Notes: generated by a model from the letters alone, not told the origin. A stretch of 64,000 bases of DNA from Aeromicrobium sp. Root472D3 (GCF_001426485.1 NZ_LMET01000002.1:175722-239721); one strand, 5' to 3'; counted from the stretch's first letter, positions 26,474 to 37,028 are shown. Numbers and translations: made by a program.

Positions 26474-29284
26474 GTGGACGGGGTCGGTGAGGACGAGGTC
26501 GGCGCGACGCGCCACTGGCTCGACGACCCGCCCACCGTCGGTGCCGTGCTGGTCGCCCACAACGGGGCCCGCTGGCTGCCGAAGGTCCTCGCGTCCCTGA
26601 CGCACATGTTCCACGCGCCCACCGCCTGGCGGGCCGTCGACGTCGGCTCGACCGACGGCAGCGCCGAGCTGCTCGCCGAGTTCTTCGGCGCCGATCGCGT
26701 GACCCACGCCCCCGCCGGCACCGGGTTCGGCGACGCCGTCCGGCTCGGGCTGTCCGATCTGCCCCAGACCGACTGGCTCTGGCTCCTGCACGACGACGCC
26801 GCGGTGCTGCCCGGCACGCTGTCGGGCCTGCTCGACACCGCCACCTCGGCCACCGACATCGCGATGGTCGGCCCCAAGATCCGCGAGTGGCCCTCGCTGC
26901 GTCGCCTCCTCGAGGTCGGCGTGACCGTCACGTCGACCGGCGCGCGCGAGACGGGCCTCGAGACGGGCGAGCCGGACGCGGGGCAGCACGACCGTCCCCG
27001 CGACGTCCTCGCCGTCAACACCGCCGGCATGCTGGTGCGGCGCGACGTCTGGGACGAGCTCGGCGGGCTCGACCCCGACCTGCCGCTGCACTTCGACGAC
27101 GTCGACCTCGGCTGGCGCCTCGCCCGCGCCGGCTACCGCACCCGCACCGCGCCGACGGCCGTGCTGTTCCACGCCGAGTCCAGCCGCCGCGGGACCCGCC
27201 CGCACGCGCCGGGCGACCGTCCGCACTGGGAGCTGCGCCGCGCGGCGCTGCACACGCTGCTCGCCAACACCCCGATGCCGCACTTCGTGTGGCAGTACGT
27301 CCGCCTGTTCGTCGGCTCGCTCGTGCGCGTCGTCGGGCTCCTGGTCGGCAAGGACCCCGAGGCCGCGGGCGACGAGCTGCTGGCCCTGCGGTCGACCTAC
27401 CTGCACCCCGTCCGGCTCCTGCGGGCACGCCGCCGCAGGGCCCGCACCAGCCGCCGGTCGCACCGCGCGATCCGCGACCTGTTCCCGCCGTACTGGCTGC
27501 CGTACCAGCACGGCTACGACGTCCTGCGCGAGACCGTGACGGCCCTCGTCAAGCCCGAGGCCGCCTCGTCGATCGGCCGCCGCTCGACCGCCGTCGAGCA
27601 CGCGCCCGACGAGGCGGTCGACCTCGACGACGGTCCGTCGCTGCTGCTGCGACGGCCGTGGCTGACCGCCGTCCTGACGCTCGTCGTGCTGTCGCTCGTC
27701 GCGGGGCGCGGCCTGCTCGGGGGCGGCCTCGACGGTGGCGCCCTGCTGCCGGCGCCCGGGACGGCCGGCGGCTGGTGGGGCCTGCTGTTCGAGCAGCGTC
27801 ACGACGTCGGCCTGACCAGCACGTCCCTGCCGCCGCTGTTCGCGCTGCCGCTGGCCGTCGTCGCGACCCCGGTCTGGTTCCACCCCGGTCTCGTCGTCAC
27901 GGTCGTCATGGTGCTCGCCGTCCCGCTCGCCGCGCTCACGGCGCACCGGCTGGGCCGGCAGATCAGCCCGCACCGGCTGCCGCGTCTCGTGTGGGCCGTG
28001 TCGTACGGCCTGGCCGTCGTCGCGACGGGTGCCGTCGCCCAAGGACGCATCGGCACCGTCGTGGCGCTGATGGTCCTGCCGATCGTCGTCAACACCGCGT
28101 GGCAGCTCGCCGAGCAGCCGGGGTGGCAGCTGGCCCTGCGCCTCGGCATCTGGATGTCGCTGGCGGCGGCGTTCGCCCCGATCGTCCTGGTGCTCGGGCT
28201 CGCGGGCCTGCTGGTGCTGTGGTGGTCGGAGGGCCGCTGGGTGAGCCGTCAGCTGCTCGTCGCCCTGGTCACGCCCCTCGTGCTGCTCGGGCCGTGGCTC
28301 GCGCAGCGCGCGCTCCGTCCGTGGCAGATGTGGTGGGAGGCGGGCCTGCCCGTGCCGGGCAGCGCCTCGGTCGCCGACGTCGTCCTCGGACGCGCGGGAG
28401 GTCCCGGCGCCGCTCCCGGCGTGCTGACGGCCGGCCTGCTGGTGCTCGCGGTCCTGGCGCTCGTGCCCGCACGCACCCGCGCGGGCGTGCAGCTGGCCTG
28501 GACCGTCGCGCTGATCGGGCTCGGCGTCGCGCTCGCCGGCACGTTCGTGAGCTATTCGTCCGCCGACGGCGCCGCGTCCGTGACGGCCTGGGTCGGCGTG
28601 CCGACCGGGCTGTGGATCGGCGGGCTGGCGACCGCCGTGCTGCTGGCCGTGCCTGCCGTCGTCGACCGCGGGCGTCCCGTGGTCGTCGCCGCCGTCGTCG
28701 TCGCGCTCGTGATGCCGATCGGCACCGGCGTGTGGTGGATCGCCCGCGGCACGGCCGACCCGCTCGACGACGAGCCGCGGGCCGTCGTCCCGGCGTTCGT
28801 CGCCGACCGTCCGGGCGACACCCTCGTGGTGACGGGCTCGATCGCGTCCGGCGTCGAGATCGACGTCGTGACGGGTGACGGACCCTTCCTCGGCCAGGAG
28901 GCCGTCCCGCCCTCGTCCGAGGCGACCGAGCGCGTCGCCCGGGCCGTGCGCCGCCTGCTCGCCCAGTCCACCGGCGCCGAGGTCGAGCGGCTCGCCGCCG
29001 CGGGTGTCGACGCGATCTACGCGCCGCGGGCCGACCCCGAGCTCGTCCGTCGCATCGACGCGACCCCGGCCCTCGAGCCGTCCGGCAGCGACGACCCCGA
29101 CTCGCGCGTGTGGACCCTCGAGTCGGCCCCGGCCGCCGACCGGGCGTCCGCACCGTGGTGGCACCGGCCGCTGACGGGCCTGCAGGTGCTGCTCTGGCTC
29201 GTCGCGATCGTGCTGACCGCGCCGGTGCGCCGACGCGCCGAGCCCGCCCCGCTGCCCGGCGACGTCGAGGAGGTCTCCGCATGA
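26474..29284 (+). CDS. Family 2 glycosyltransferase with large membrane domain
   Basis: 936 residues. An N-terminal GT2 domain (about 15-290) has VGAVLVAHNGARWL, a VDVGSTDGSAELL nucleotide-sugar loop, LLHDDAAVLP as the DxD-like site, and NTAGMLVRRDVW. A basic linker follows, then about twelve TM segments from residue 390 to 780, an extracytoplasmic segment and a final TM helix. Orthologues sit beside whiB2 and DUF5719 across Actinobacteria and probably build a wall or surface glycan. An upstream ATG-type start at 26300 was rejected because the -10 at 26460 and homology both favour 26474. Its stop overlaps the next ATG. Confidence 0.82.
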   Translation: MDGVGEDEVGATRHWLDDPPTVGAVLVAHNGARWLPKVLASLTHMFHAPTAWRAVDVGSTDGSAELLAEFFGADRVTHAPAGTGFGDAVRLGLSDLPQTDWLWLLHDDAAVLPGTLSGLLDTATSATDIAMVGPKIREWPSLRRLLEVGVTVTSTGARETGLETGEPDAGQHDRPRDVLAVNTAGMLVRRDVWDELGGLDPDLPLHFDDVDLGWRLARAGYRTRTAPTAVLFHAESSRRGTRPHAPGDRPHWELRRAALHTLLANTPMPHFVWQYVRLFVGSLVRVVGLLVGKDPEAAGDELLALRSTYLHPVRLLRARRRRARTSRRSHRAIRDLFPPYWLPYQHGYDVLRETVTALVKPEAASSIGRRSTAVEHAPDEAVDLDDGPSLLLRRPWLTAVLTLVVLSLVAGRGLLGGGLDGGALLPAPGTAGGWWGLLFEQRHDVGLTSTSLPPLFALPLAVVATPVWFHPGLVVTVVMVLAVPLAALTAHRLGRQISPHRLPRLVWAVSYGLAVVATGAVAQGRIGTVVALMVLPIVVNTAWQLAEQPGWQLALRLGIWMSLAAAFAPIVLVLGLAGLLVLWWSEGRWVSRQLLVALVTPLVLLGPWLAQRALRPWQMWWEAGLPVPGSASVADVVLGRAGGPGAAPGVLTAGLLVLAVLALVPARTRAGVQLAWTVALIGLGVALAGTFVSYSSADGAASVTAWVGVPTGLWIGGLATAVLLAVPAVVDRGRPVVVAAVVVALVMPIGTGVWWIARGTADPLDDEPRAVVPAFVADRPGDTLVVTGSIASGVEIDVVTGDGPFLGQEAVPPSSEATERVARAVRRLLAQSTGAEVERLAAAGVDAIYAPRADPELVRRIDATPALEPSGSDDPDSRVWTLESAPAADRASAPWWHRPLTGLQVLLWLVAIVLTAPVRRRAEPAPLPGDVEEVSA

Positions 29285-30654
29285 CCCCGTCCCACGGACC
29301 GCTCGACGTCCTGAAGGCGGCGGCCTTCCCGCTGCTCGCCGCCGTCCTCGTGCTCGCCGCCGTGCTGGTGCCGGGCGACGACGGCGACGACGACGGTGCC
29401 CGCCGTCCGACGTCGGTCCCGGTGACGCAGTCGTCGTACGCGTGCCCCGCGGGCTCGATCATCACGGTGGCGTCGGGGCAGGTCGAGGCCGGGACGTCCG
29501 CGACGGCCGAGGTCCTGCCGTCCCGCACGCCCGCGGCGGCGCTCGCGGGCGCCGACGGGTGGCGCACGGCGGTCGTCGACGGCGAGGGCGTCGTCGTCGA
29601 CCAGCAGGGCACGGGATCGGGGGCCGTCGGCTACTTCTCCGGCACCGCGCCCGCCTCGGGTGGCGGGGGCCTGGTGGTGGGCGCGTGCACGGGCATCGTC
29701 GACGACGCCTGGCTCCTCGGTCTCGGCTCGGGCAACGGTCACTTCTCGACCCTCATCCTGACGAACCTCGCGGGCTCGGCCGCCTCGGTCGACCTGTCGC
29801 TGTACGGGCCCGAGGGCCCCATCGACGCCGTCGACGCCGACGGCATCGTCGTCGAGCCGCACTCGGTGCGGCGCATCCGCCTCGACGAGCTGGCCGCGGG
29901 GGAGTCCGAGGTCGCGGTGCACCTGACCCGGCGCCGGGGATCGGTGTCGGCGGTCGTCAACGACACCTCGACGTCGGCGCCCCGGGGCACCGAGCCGATC
30001 TCGGCCGCGCAGTCGCCGCGTCGCAGCCAGGTCGTCGGCGGGCTCGTCGAGGGTGCCTCGGGGCGCACGCTGCTCGTGCTGAACCCCGGCACGTCGACCG
30101 CCCGGGTCGACGTCGAGGTCGTCGGGCAGAAGGGCACGTTCACGCCCGAGGGCCTCGAGCAGGTGTCGGTCGCGGGCGGCACGGTGCAGGCGGTCACGAT
30201 CCCCGCCTCCGCCGGGGCCGAGCCGCAGGCGCTGCGGCTGACGTCCGACCAGCCCGTGTCGGCGACCGTCAGGTCGGCGCCGACGGCCACCGACGTCGCG
30301 TACGCGGAGTCGACTCCGGCGCTGTCGGGGCCGACCGTCGTCCCGGTCGCGCTGGGCGACCGCTCGTCGGTGCCGCAGCTCGTGCTGACGGCGGCCGGGC
30401 GCGCGGCCTCGGCCGAGGTGCAGGCCTTCGACGCGTCGATGGCGCCCGTCGGGTCGCCGACCACCGTGACCCTGGCCGCCGGGACGACGACCGCCGTGCG
30501 GCCCGACGTCGAGGGGGCGGCCTACCTCGTCCTGCGACCGACGGGCCGGGTCGTGGCCGCCGCCACCTACACCGACGGCGACCGGGTCAGCTCGCTGGCG
30601 CTGTCGGCGGCACCCGTGTCGGCGCAGGCTCCCCAGGTGCGGCCGGCGCGCTGA
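29281..30654 (+). CDS. DUF5719 family secreted or membrane-anchored protein
   Basis: 457 residues. One N-terminal TM segment (LKAAAFPLLAAVLVLAAVLV) precedes a wholly beta-rich extracytoplasmic region with repeats such as LVLNPGTSTARVDVEV. Family function is unknown; it always accompanies the GT2 gene. The ATG overlaps the GT2 stop by 4 bp, so the two are translationally coupled and probably act together at the envelope. Confidence 0.75.
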   Translation: MTPSHGPLDVLKAAAFPLLAAVLVLAAVLVPGDDGDDDGARRPTSVPVTQSSYACPAGSIITVASGQVEAGTSATAEVLPSRTPAAALAGADGWRTAVVDGEGVVVDQQGTGSGAVGYFSGTAPASGGGGLVVGACTGIVDDAWLLGLGSGNGHFSTLILTNLAGSAASVDLSLYGPEGPIDAVDADGIVVEPHSVRRIRLDELAAGESEVAVHLTRRRGSVSAVVNDTSTSAPRGTEPISAAQSPRRSQVVGGLVEGASGRTLLVLNPGTSTARVDVEVVGQKGTFTPEGLEQVSVAGGTVQAVTIPASAGAEPQALRLTSDQPVSATVRSAPTATDVAYAESTPALSGPTVVPVALGDRSSVPQLVLTAAGRAASAEVQAFDASMAPVGSPTTVTLAAGTTTAVRPDVEGAAYLVLRPTGRVVAAATYTDGDRVSSLALSAAPVSAQAPQVRPAR

Positions 30655-30664
30655 GCGTCGCCGG

Positions 30665-31147
30665 TCAGCGGGGGCGCGGGTCGAGGTCGTCGGGCGACAT
30701 GTGCCACACCTCGGCGAGCCGGTCGAGGATCACCGACCACACGATCTCCTCGAGGTCGCGCTCGGTCACGCAGCGGTGCGTGATCGGGATGCGGAACACC
30801 AGGATGCGGTGACCGCCGGGTATCACGGAGACGATGCTGAGCGGCACCTCGTCGGTCCACTCGGGCGGCAGCAGGGGAGCCTCGTCGACGACGATCTCGA
30901 CGTGGTCGGGCTCGACCGTGAAGTGCGGCTCGAGCGCGGTGCAGATCTCCTCGACGAGCAGGCCGAACGACTCCCGCGACGGGCGGTGGGTGGGGATGCT
31001 GTCGGGCGACAGCGGACCGGGCAGCGCGACGGGTCCGCGGGGCCCGCGACCACGGCGGTCTCGCATGCGTCCGGGCCGGGGACCGCTGACGACGCCTCCC
31101 CAGCGGGACGTCGGGCCGGAGGCCTCGCCGTCGGTGCGCGATGTCAT
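30665..31147 (-). CDS. Zincin-like metallopeptidase family protein lacking HExxH
   Basis: 160 residues. A basic Arg/Gly-rich N-terminus (1-55) precedes a domain that follows the order of the zincin_1 family next to DUF3499 (Rv3259 position): VEIVVDEAPLLPP, IPGGHRILVFRIPITHRC, then a helix. Where family members carry HExxH this one reads SVILDRLAEVWHM, so the zinc-binding and catalytic residues are gone. It is probably non-enzymatic. The ATG is six bases after TAGGCT. Confidence 0.65.
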   Translation of the reverse strand: MTSRTDGEASGPTSRWGGVVSGPRPGRMRDRRGRGPRGPVALPGPLSPDSIPTHRPSRESFGLLVEEICTALEPHFTVEPDHVEIVVDEAPLLPPEWTDEVPLSIVSVIPGGHRILVFRIPITHRCVTERDLEEIVWSVILDRLAEVWHMSPDDLDPRPR

Positions 31148-31153
31148 GCGGTG

Positions 31154-31159
31154 AGCCTA
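31154..31159 (-). promoter_or_regulatory. -10 element of the zincin-like gene
   Basis: TAGGCT on the minus strand ends six bases before the ATG at 31147. It lies only 24 bp from the divergent -10 at 31184, so two leaderless promoters share a 48-bp gap. Confidence 0.55.
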
Positions 31160-31183
31160 ACGCCGTGGTGCGGACCGGCCCGC

Positions 31184-31189
31184 TAGCCT
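31184..31189 (+). promoter_or_regulatory. -10 element of the DUF3499 gene
   Basis: TAGCCT ends six bases before the GTG at 31196. Confidence 0.55.
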
Positions 31190-31195
31190 CGCCAC

Positions 31196-31525
31196 GTGGG
31201 AACAGTTCGACGGTGCACGCGCTCGACGTGCTCGCAGGCCGCGGTGGCGACGTTGACGTACGTCTACGCCGACCAGACCGCTGTCCTCGGGCCGTTGGCG
31301 ACGTACGCCGAGCCGCACACCTACGACCTGTGCGAGGCGCACGCGCAGCGCATGTCGGCGCCTCAGGGGTGGAGCGTCCTGCGGCTCGCCCCCGACCCGA
31401 CCGCGGCCGAGCCGAACCGCGACGACCTGCTGGCCCTGGCCGACGCCGTCCGCGAGGCGGGTCGCCCGCCCGCCGCGACGCCCGACGGACCACCTTCCCT
31501 TCGACTCGTGAGGCCTGATCAGTGA
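31196..31525 (+). CDS. DUF3499 family small zinc-ribbon-like protein
   Basis: 109 residues. Cys at 7 and 12 and a later DLCEAHAQR motif form a CxxxxC...CxxH pattern that could bind zinc. This is the Rv3258c family, found only in Actinobacteria beside manB; its function is unknown. The GTG stop region overlaps manB by 4 bp, so it is the first gene of the manB operon. Confidence 0.8.
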   Translation: MGTVRRCTRSTCSQAAVATLTYVYADQTAVLGPLATYAEPHTYDLCEAHAQRMSAPQGWSVLRLAPDPTAAEPNRDDLLALADAVREAGRPPAATPDGPPSLRLVRPDQ

Positions 31526-32886
31526 TCGACCCCCGCCTGGAGCAGGTGGTCAAGGCGTACGACGTGCGCGGCCGCTCGCCCCAACAGCTCGACCCCACCC
31601 TGACCCGTGCCCTCGGCGAGGCCTTCGCGGTCGAGACCGGCATCGACGGCGGACGCGGCGCGGCCGTCATCGGCCACGACATGCGCGACACCTCGCCCGT
31701 GCTGGTCCAGGCCTTCTCCGACGGCGTGCGGGCCCAGGGCGGCGACGTCGTCGCGATCGGGCTGGCATCGACCGATCTGCTCTACTTCGCCTCGGGCGAC
31801 CTCGACCTGCCGGGCGCCATGATCACGGCCAGCCACAACCCGGCCGAGTACAACGGCATCAAGCTGTGCCGGGCCGGCGCCAAGCCGATCGGCTACGACA
31901 CGGGGCTGTCGGCGATCGCCGAGCACGCCACGACCCTGCTGCAGCGCACCCGGCTGCCCGAGCCGACCGGCTCGTACAGCGAGCGCGACGCGCTGAGCCG
32001 CTACGCCGAGTACCTGCACGAGATCGTGCCGGTTCCCGCGGGGCGTCGCCTGAAGGTCGTCGCCGACGCCGGCAACGGCATGGCGGGCCACACCGTCCCG
32101 TCGGTGTTCGCCTCGCTCGACGTCGAGCTCACGCCGATGTACTTCGAGCTCGACGGCACGTTCCCGAACCACGACGCCAACCCGCTCGACCACACGACGC
32201 TGGTCGACCTGCAGGCGAAGGTCCGCGAGACCGGCGCCGACATCGGGCTGGCCTTCGACGGCGACGCCGACCGCTGCTTCGTGGTCGACGAGCGCGGCGA
32301 CGTCGTGTCGCCCTCGGCCATCACGGGCCTGATCGCCCACCGTGCGCTCCTGACGACGCCCGGCGCGACGATCCTGCACAACGTCATCACGTCCAGGGCC
32401 GTGCCCGAGATCGTCGCCGAGAACGGCGGCACCGCGGTGCGCACGCCGGTCGGCCACTCGCTGATCAAGGCCGAGATGGCCCGCACCGGAGCCGTGTTCG
32501 GCGGCGAGCACTCGGGGCACTTCTACTTCAAGGACTTCTTCCTCGCCGACTCCGGCATGATCGCGGCCCTGCACGTCATGGCGGCTCTCGCCGAGACCGA
32601 CGGCACGGTGTCTCAGCTCATGGCGCAGTACGAGCGGTACGTCGCCTCGGGCGAGATCAACAGCACGGTCGACGACGGCCCCGCGATCCTCGACCGGCTC
32701 CGCGCCGACTACGCCGAGCTCGACCAGGACACGATGGACGGGCTGACGGTCACGGCCGACACGTGGTGGTTCAACGTGCGGGCGTCCAACACCGAGCCGC
32801 TGCTGCGCCTGAACGTCGAGGGCGACGACGAGGCGACGATGGCCGCGGTCCGCGACGACGTCCTCGCCGTCATCCGCGGGGACTGA
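31522..32886 (+). CDS. manB: Phosphomannomutase/phosphoglucomutase ManB
   Basis: 454 residues of the alpha-D-phosphohexomutase family. The catalytic Ser is in TASHNPAEYNGIK, the magnesium loop is DGDADRC, the sugar-binding loop is GEHSGHFYF, and the phosphate-binding loop near the end is RASNTEPLLRLNVEG. It interconverts mannose-6-P and mannose-1-P for GDP-mannose and wall mannans. It is coupled to DUF3499 by the GTGA overlap. Confidence 0.92.
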   Translation: MIDPRLEQVVKAYDVRGRSPQQLDPTLTRALGEAFAVETGIDGGRGAAVIGHDMRDTSPVLVQAFSDGVRAQGGDVVAIGLASTDLLYFASGDLDLPGAMITASHNPAEYNGIKLCRAGAKPIGYDTGLSAIAEHATTLLQRTRLPEPTGSYSERDALSRYAEYLHEIVPVPAGRRLKVVADAGNGMAGHTVPSVFASLDVELTPMYFELDGTFPNHDANPLDHTTLVDLQAKVRETGADIGLAFDGDADRCFVVDERGDVVSPSAITGLIAHRALLTTPGATILHNVITSRAVPEIVAENGGTAVRTPVGHSLIKAEMARTGAVFGGEHSGHFYFKDFFLADSGMIAALHVMAALAETDGTVSQLMAQYERYVASGEINSTVDDGPAILDRLRADYAELDQDTMDGLTVTADTWWFNVRASNTEPLLRLNVEGDDEATMAAVRDDVLAVIRGD

Positions 32887-32927
32887 GCGCGCCCCGCGGG
32901 CGACCGCGCATCGGCCCCGGCACCGAC

Positions 32928-32933
32928 TAGGGT
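32928..32933 (+). promoter_or_regulatory. -10 element of the Trm112-like gene
   Basis: TAGGGT ends six bases before the ATG at 32940. Confidence 0.6.
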
Positions 32934-32939
32934 GGGCGC

Positions 32940-33110
32940 ATGAACCTCGACCCGGCTCTCCTCGAGATCCTCGTGTGCCCGCAGTGCCGCGCGACCCTGT
33001 TCGTCGACGACGACGCGAGCGAGCTCGTCTGCAACGCGTGCGCCCTGGCGTACCCCGTGCGTCGCGACATCCCGGTCATGCTGGTCGACGAGGCCCGGTC
33101 GCTGGCCTGA
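32940..33110 (+). CDS. Trm112-like zinc-ribbon protein
   Basis: 56 residues, the usual size of the Trm112/YcaR family. The sequence begins [20 protein letters not shown] and holds CPxC and CxxC pairs plus the family ending [14 protein letters not shown]. These proteins serve as small partners or stabilisers of methyltransferases. It lies just before ahcY, which removes the S-adenosylhomocysteine that methyltransferases make; that link is suggestive only. Confidence 0.85.
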   Translation: MNLDPALLEILVCPQCRATLFVDDDASELVCNACALAYPVRRDIPVMLVDEARSLA

Positions 33111-33157
33111 TCGGGCCACAGCAACCCCCGTTGGACCAACGAGCACGACGCGCCGAC

Positions 33158-33173
33158 GTCCCGCCCGCGGGAC
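33158..33173. terminator. Hairpin after the Trm112-like gene
   Basis: GTCCCGC, two bases, GCGGGAC forms a tight 7-bp stem without a T-run, 47 bp after the stop codon. A weak terminator candidate. Confidence 0.35.
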
Positions 33174-33231
33174 GCGCGAAGCGTCACACCGTCGAGGCCT
33201 CTCCAATTCGGCCATAATGCCCACCCGGCGT

Positions 33232-33237
33232 TAGGCT
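33232..33237 (+). promoter_or_regulatory. -10 element of ahcY
   Basis: TAGGCT ends six bases before the ATG at 33244. The intervening GGAGGC could alternatively serve as a Shine-Dalgarno sequence if transcription starts upstream. Confidence 0.5.
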
Positions 33238-33243
33238 GGAGGC

Positions 33244-34671
<1,428 letters not shown>

Positions 34672-34704
34672 GCGGTCGGCACGACGCACGACGCACCACC
34701 CAGA

Positions 34705-34736
34705 ACGAGCGCCCGGGTCACGATCCGGGCGCTCGT
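34705..34736 (+). terminator. Rho-independent terminator after ahcY
   Basis: ACGAGCGCCCGG, an 8-base loop, CCGGGCGCTCGT: a perfect 12-bp GC-rich stem, followed by the modest T-rich CCTGTTGT. It separates ahcY from mtrA. Confidence 0.85.
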
Positions 34737-34752
34737 CCTGTTGTCGGCTCCG

Positions 34753-34785
34753 TATCATGGGACGTCTATGAGCGAGCGGGTGTGA
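34753..34785 (+). promoter_or_regulatory. mtrA promoter region with tiny upstream frame
   Basis: TATCAT (34753-34758) is a -10 candidate. An ATG at 34768 opens a five-codon frame (Met-Ser-Glu-Arg-Val, stop 34783-34785) that ends 4 bp before the mtrA ATG at 34790. Initiation at this tiny frame could couple to or tune mtrA translation. Confidence 0.4.
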
Positions 34786-34789
34786 CGAC

Positions 34790-35488
34790 ATGAGCTACAG
34801 GCGGACCAAACGCGACCGTGTGCTCGTCGTCGACGACGACGCGTCCCTGGCCGAGATGCTGACGATCGTCCTGGAGGGCGAGGGCCTCACGACCGCGGTG
34901 TGCCGCTCGGGCGACCGCGTCATGGCCGCGTTCACGCAGTTCAAGCCCGACGTCGTGCTGCTCGACCTGATGCTGCCGGGTCTGGACGGCATGAGCGTGT
35001 GCCGGCAGATCCGTGCGACGTCCGAGGTGCCGATCATCATGCTGACGGCCAAGGCCGACACCCCCGACGTCGTAGCCGGGCTCGAGGCCGGTGCCGACGA
35101 CTACATCACCAAGCCGTTCAAGAACACCGAGCTCGTCGCCCGTCTCCGGGCCCGTCTGCGGCGCTCCGACCAGCTCGCCGAGCCGCTCGAGTTCGGCGAC
35201 ATCGTGCTCGACCCCGCAGGCCACACGGTCTCGCGCAAGGGCGAGCCCCTCGAGCTCACGCCGCTCGAGTTCGACCTGCTGGCGTGCCTGCTGAGCGATC
35301 CGTCGCAGGTCTTCACGCGCGAGACCCTGCTGCAGAAGGTCTGGGGCTACCACCACCCGGGCGACACCAAGCTCGTGAACGTCCACATGACGCGGCTGCG
35401 GTCCAAGATCGAGGACGACGCCGACGACCCCCGGGTCATCCGCACGGTCCGGGGCGTCGGCTACCAGGCGATCCTCCCGGACGCATGA
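34790..35488 (+). CDS. mtrA: Response regulator MtrA
   Basis: 232 residues, OmpR/PhoB type. The receiver domain has VVDDDASLAEMLTIVLEGEG, the phosphoacceptor Asp in LLDLMLPGLDG, MLTAKAD and the KPF lysine. The C-terminal winged helix ends IRTVRGVGYQ. Sequence order matches MtrA of Mycobacterium closely, and mtrB and lpqB follow as in other Actinobacteria. It controls cell division and wall hydrolase genes. Confidence 0.95.
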   Translation: MSYRRTKRDRVLVVDDDASLAEMLTIVLEGEGLTTAVCRSGDRVMAAFTQFKPDVVLLDLMLPGLDGMSVCRQIRATSEVPIIMLTAKADTPDVVAGLEAGADDYITKPFKNTELVARLRARLRRSDQLAEPLEFGDIVLDPAGHTVSRKGEPLELTPLEFDLLACLLSDPSQVFTRETLLQKVWGYHHPGDTKLVNVHMTRLRSKIEDDADDPRVIRTVRGVGYQAILPDA

Positions 35489-35498
35489 CGGTCGTGTG

Positions 35499-37028
35499 AT
35501 GGGGCGCCTCGCCCGCGTGTGGCGCCGTTCCATCCAGACCCGGGTCGTGACCAGCACGATCCTGCTGAGCACGCTCGTCGTGGCGCTGACGGGGTGGGCG
35601 CTGCTGCGCGACGTCGCCAGCGGGCTCGCCGACAGTCGCCGGGCGGCCGCCGTCTCCGAGGCGCGGTCGGGCTTCGACTACGCGCAGACGCAGCTCGACG
35701 CGACGGTCGAGACCGAGCAGTCGACGCAGTCGCAGGCGCTGACGCAGATGGTCGACTCGCTGACCCGTTCGCGCGGGGCGCAGCGCACGTACGAGCTGGT
35801 GCTCGAGGGCCCGCTGCTGACCGACGACGGCGAGGTGCCGGTGCGGTCGTCCGCCGCGATCGGTGCCGGCTCGCTGCCGACCGACCTGGCCGACGCCGTC
35901 CGCACGGGCCCCGGCACGTTCTGGCGGTACTCCGACCTCGCGCTGCTGGGCTCGTCGACGAGCGAGCCGTCCGTCGTCGTGGGCAGCCAGCTGCGGGCGC
36001 CCGGCAGCGGCGACACGTACGCCCTGTTCTACCTGTTCTCGCTGGAGGACCAGCAGGAGACGCTCGACCTCGTGCGACGTGCCCTGCTGCTGGGCGGTCT
36101 CGCGATGATCCTGATGGTCGGCGGCGTCGCCTGGCTGGTGTCGCGGCAGGTGCTCGACCCGGTCCGCATGGCGCGGCGCATCGCCGAGCGCTACGCGAGC
36201 GGCAACCTCGAGCAGCGCATGCACGTCAGCGGCGAGGACGACATCGCGCGACTCAGCACGTCGTTCAACCAGATGGCCGCGAGCCTGCAGCGCCAGATCA
36301 GGCGGCTCGAGAACCTGTCGCGCCTGCAGCAGCGCTTCGTGTCCGACGTCTCGCACGAGCTGCGCACGCCGCTCACGACGGTGCAGATGGCCAGCGAGGT
36401 GCTGTACGACTCGCGCGAGGGCTTCGACCCGCAGACGGCGCGGTCCGCCGAGCTGCTCAAGGGCGAGCTCGACCGGTTCGAGAGCCTGCTGTCCGACCTG
36501 CTCGACCTGAGCCGCTTCGACGCCGGCGCGGCGCAGCTCGAGCTCGACACGATCGACATGTCCCAGGTCGCCCGCGCGGCGGCGGGCGACGCGGGGCTGG
36601 CGCGTGCCGGCATCGGCGTGCGCCTCGTCGGCGTCGAGGCGCCGGCCGTCGTCGAGGCCGACATGCGCCGCATCGACCGCATCGTGCGCAACCTGCTGAC
36701 CAACGCCGCCAAGTACAGCGGGTCGGACGTCGTCGAGATCGAGGTCGCACAGAACGACGAGTCGGTCTCGCTCGCGGTGCGCGACTTCGGCGTGGGGCTG
36801 TCGGGCGACGAGAACGTCCGCGTGTTCGACCGCTTCTGGCGCGCCGACCCGGCCCGGACGCAGGGCGGGACGGGCCTGGGCCTGGCGATCTCGCGGGAGG
36901 ACGCCGCGCTGCACGGCGGGACGCTGCTGGCCTGGGGACGCGCCGGCGAGGGCAGCGAGTTCATCCTGACGATCCCGAAGCCCGAGGGCTCGGCCAGGAA
37001 CCCCGCCCTCGACCCGGTGTACGCATGA
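35499..37028 (+). CDS. mtrB: Sensor histidine kinase MtrB
   Basis: 509 residues. An N-terminal TM helix (about 18-40), an extracytoplasmic sensor region, a second TM helix near 205-225, HAMP, and the phosphoacceptor His in VSDVSHELRTPLTTVQ. The ATPase domain has NLLTNAAKYS (N box), DFGVGLSG and GTGLGLAI. It partners MtrA. The ATG at 35499 follows a GTG immediately upstream that could also serve. The stop overlaps lpqB by 4 bp. Confidence 0.94.
   Translation: MGRLARVWRRSIQTRVVTSTILLSTLVVALTGWALLRDVASGLADSRRAAAVSEARSGFDYAQTQLDATVETEQSTQSQALTQMVDSLTRSRGAQRTYELVLEGPLLTDDGEVPVRSSAAIGAGSLPTDLADAVRTGPGTFWRYSDLALLGSSTSEPSVVVGSQLRAPGSGDTYALFYLFSLEDQQETLDLVRRALLLGGLAMILMVGGVAWLVSRQVLDPVRMARRIAERYASGNLEQRMHVSGEDDIARLSTSFNQMAASLQRQIRRLENLSRLQQRFVSDVSHELRTPLTTVQMASEVLYDSREGFDPQTARSAELLKGELDRFESLLSDLLDLSRFDAGAAQLELDTIDMSQVARAAAGDAGLARAGIGVRLVGVEAPAVVEADMRRIDRIVRNLLTNAAKYSGSDVVEIEVAQNDESVSLAVRDFGVGLSGDENVRVFDRFWRADPARTQGGTGLGLAISREDAALHGGTLLAWGRAGEGSEFILTIPKPEGSARNPALDPVYA

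Noticed and set aside
26459..29164. A 901-residue minus-strand frame across the GT2 gene
   Set aside because: Low-complexity Arg/Gly/Asp/His shadow; the plus strand carries the GT2 motifs and TM segments.
33111..33243. A SAM/SAH riboswitch before ahcY
   Set aside because: The -10 sits six bases from the ATG, leaving no leader, and no pseudoknot-like pairing was seen.
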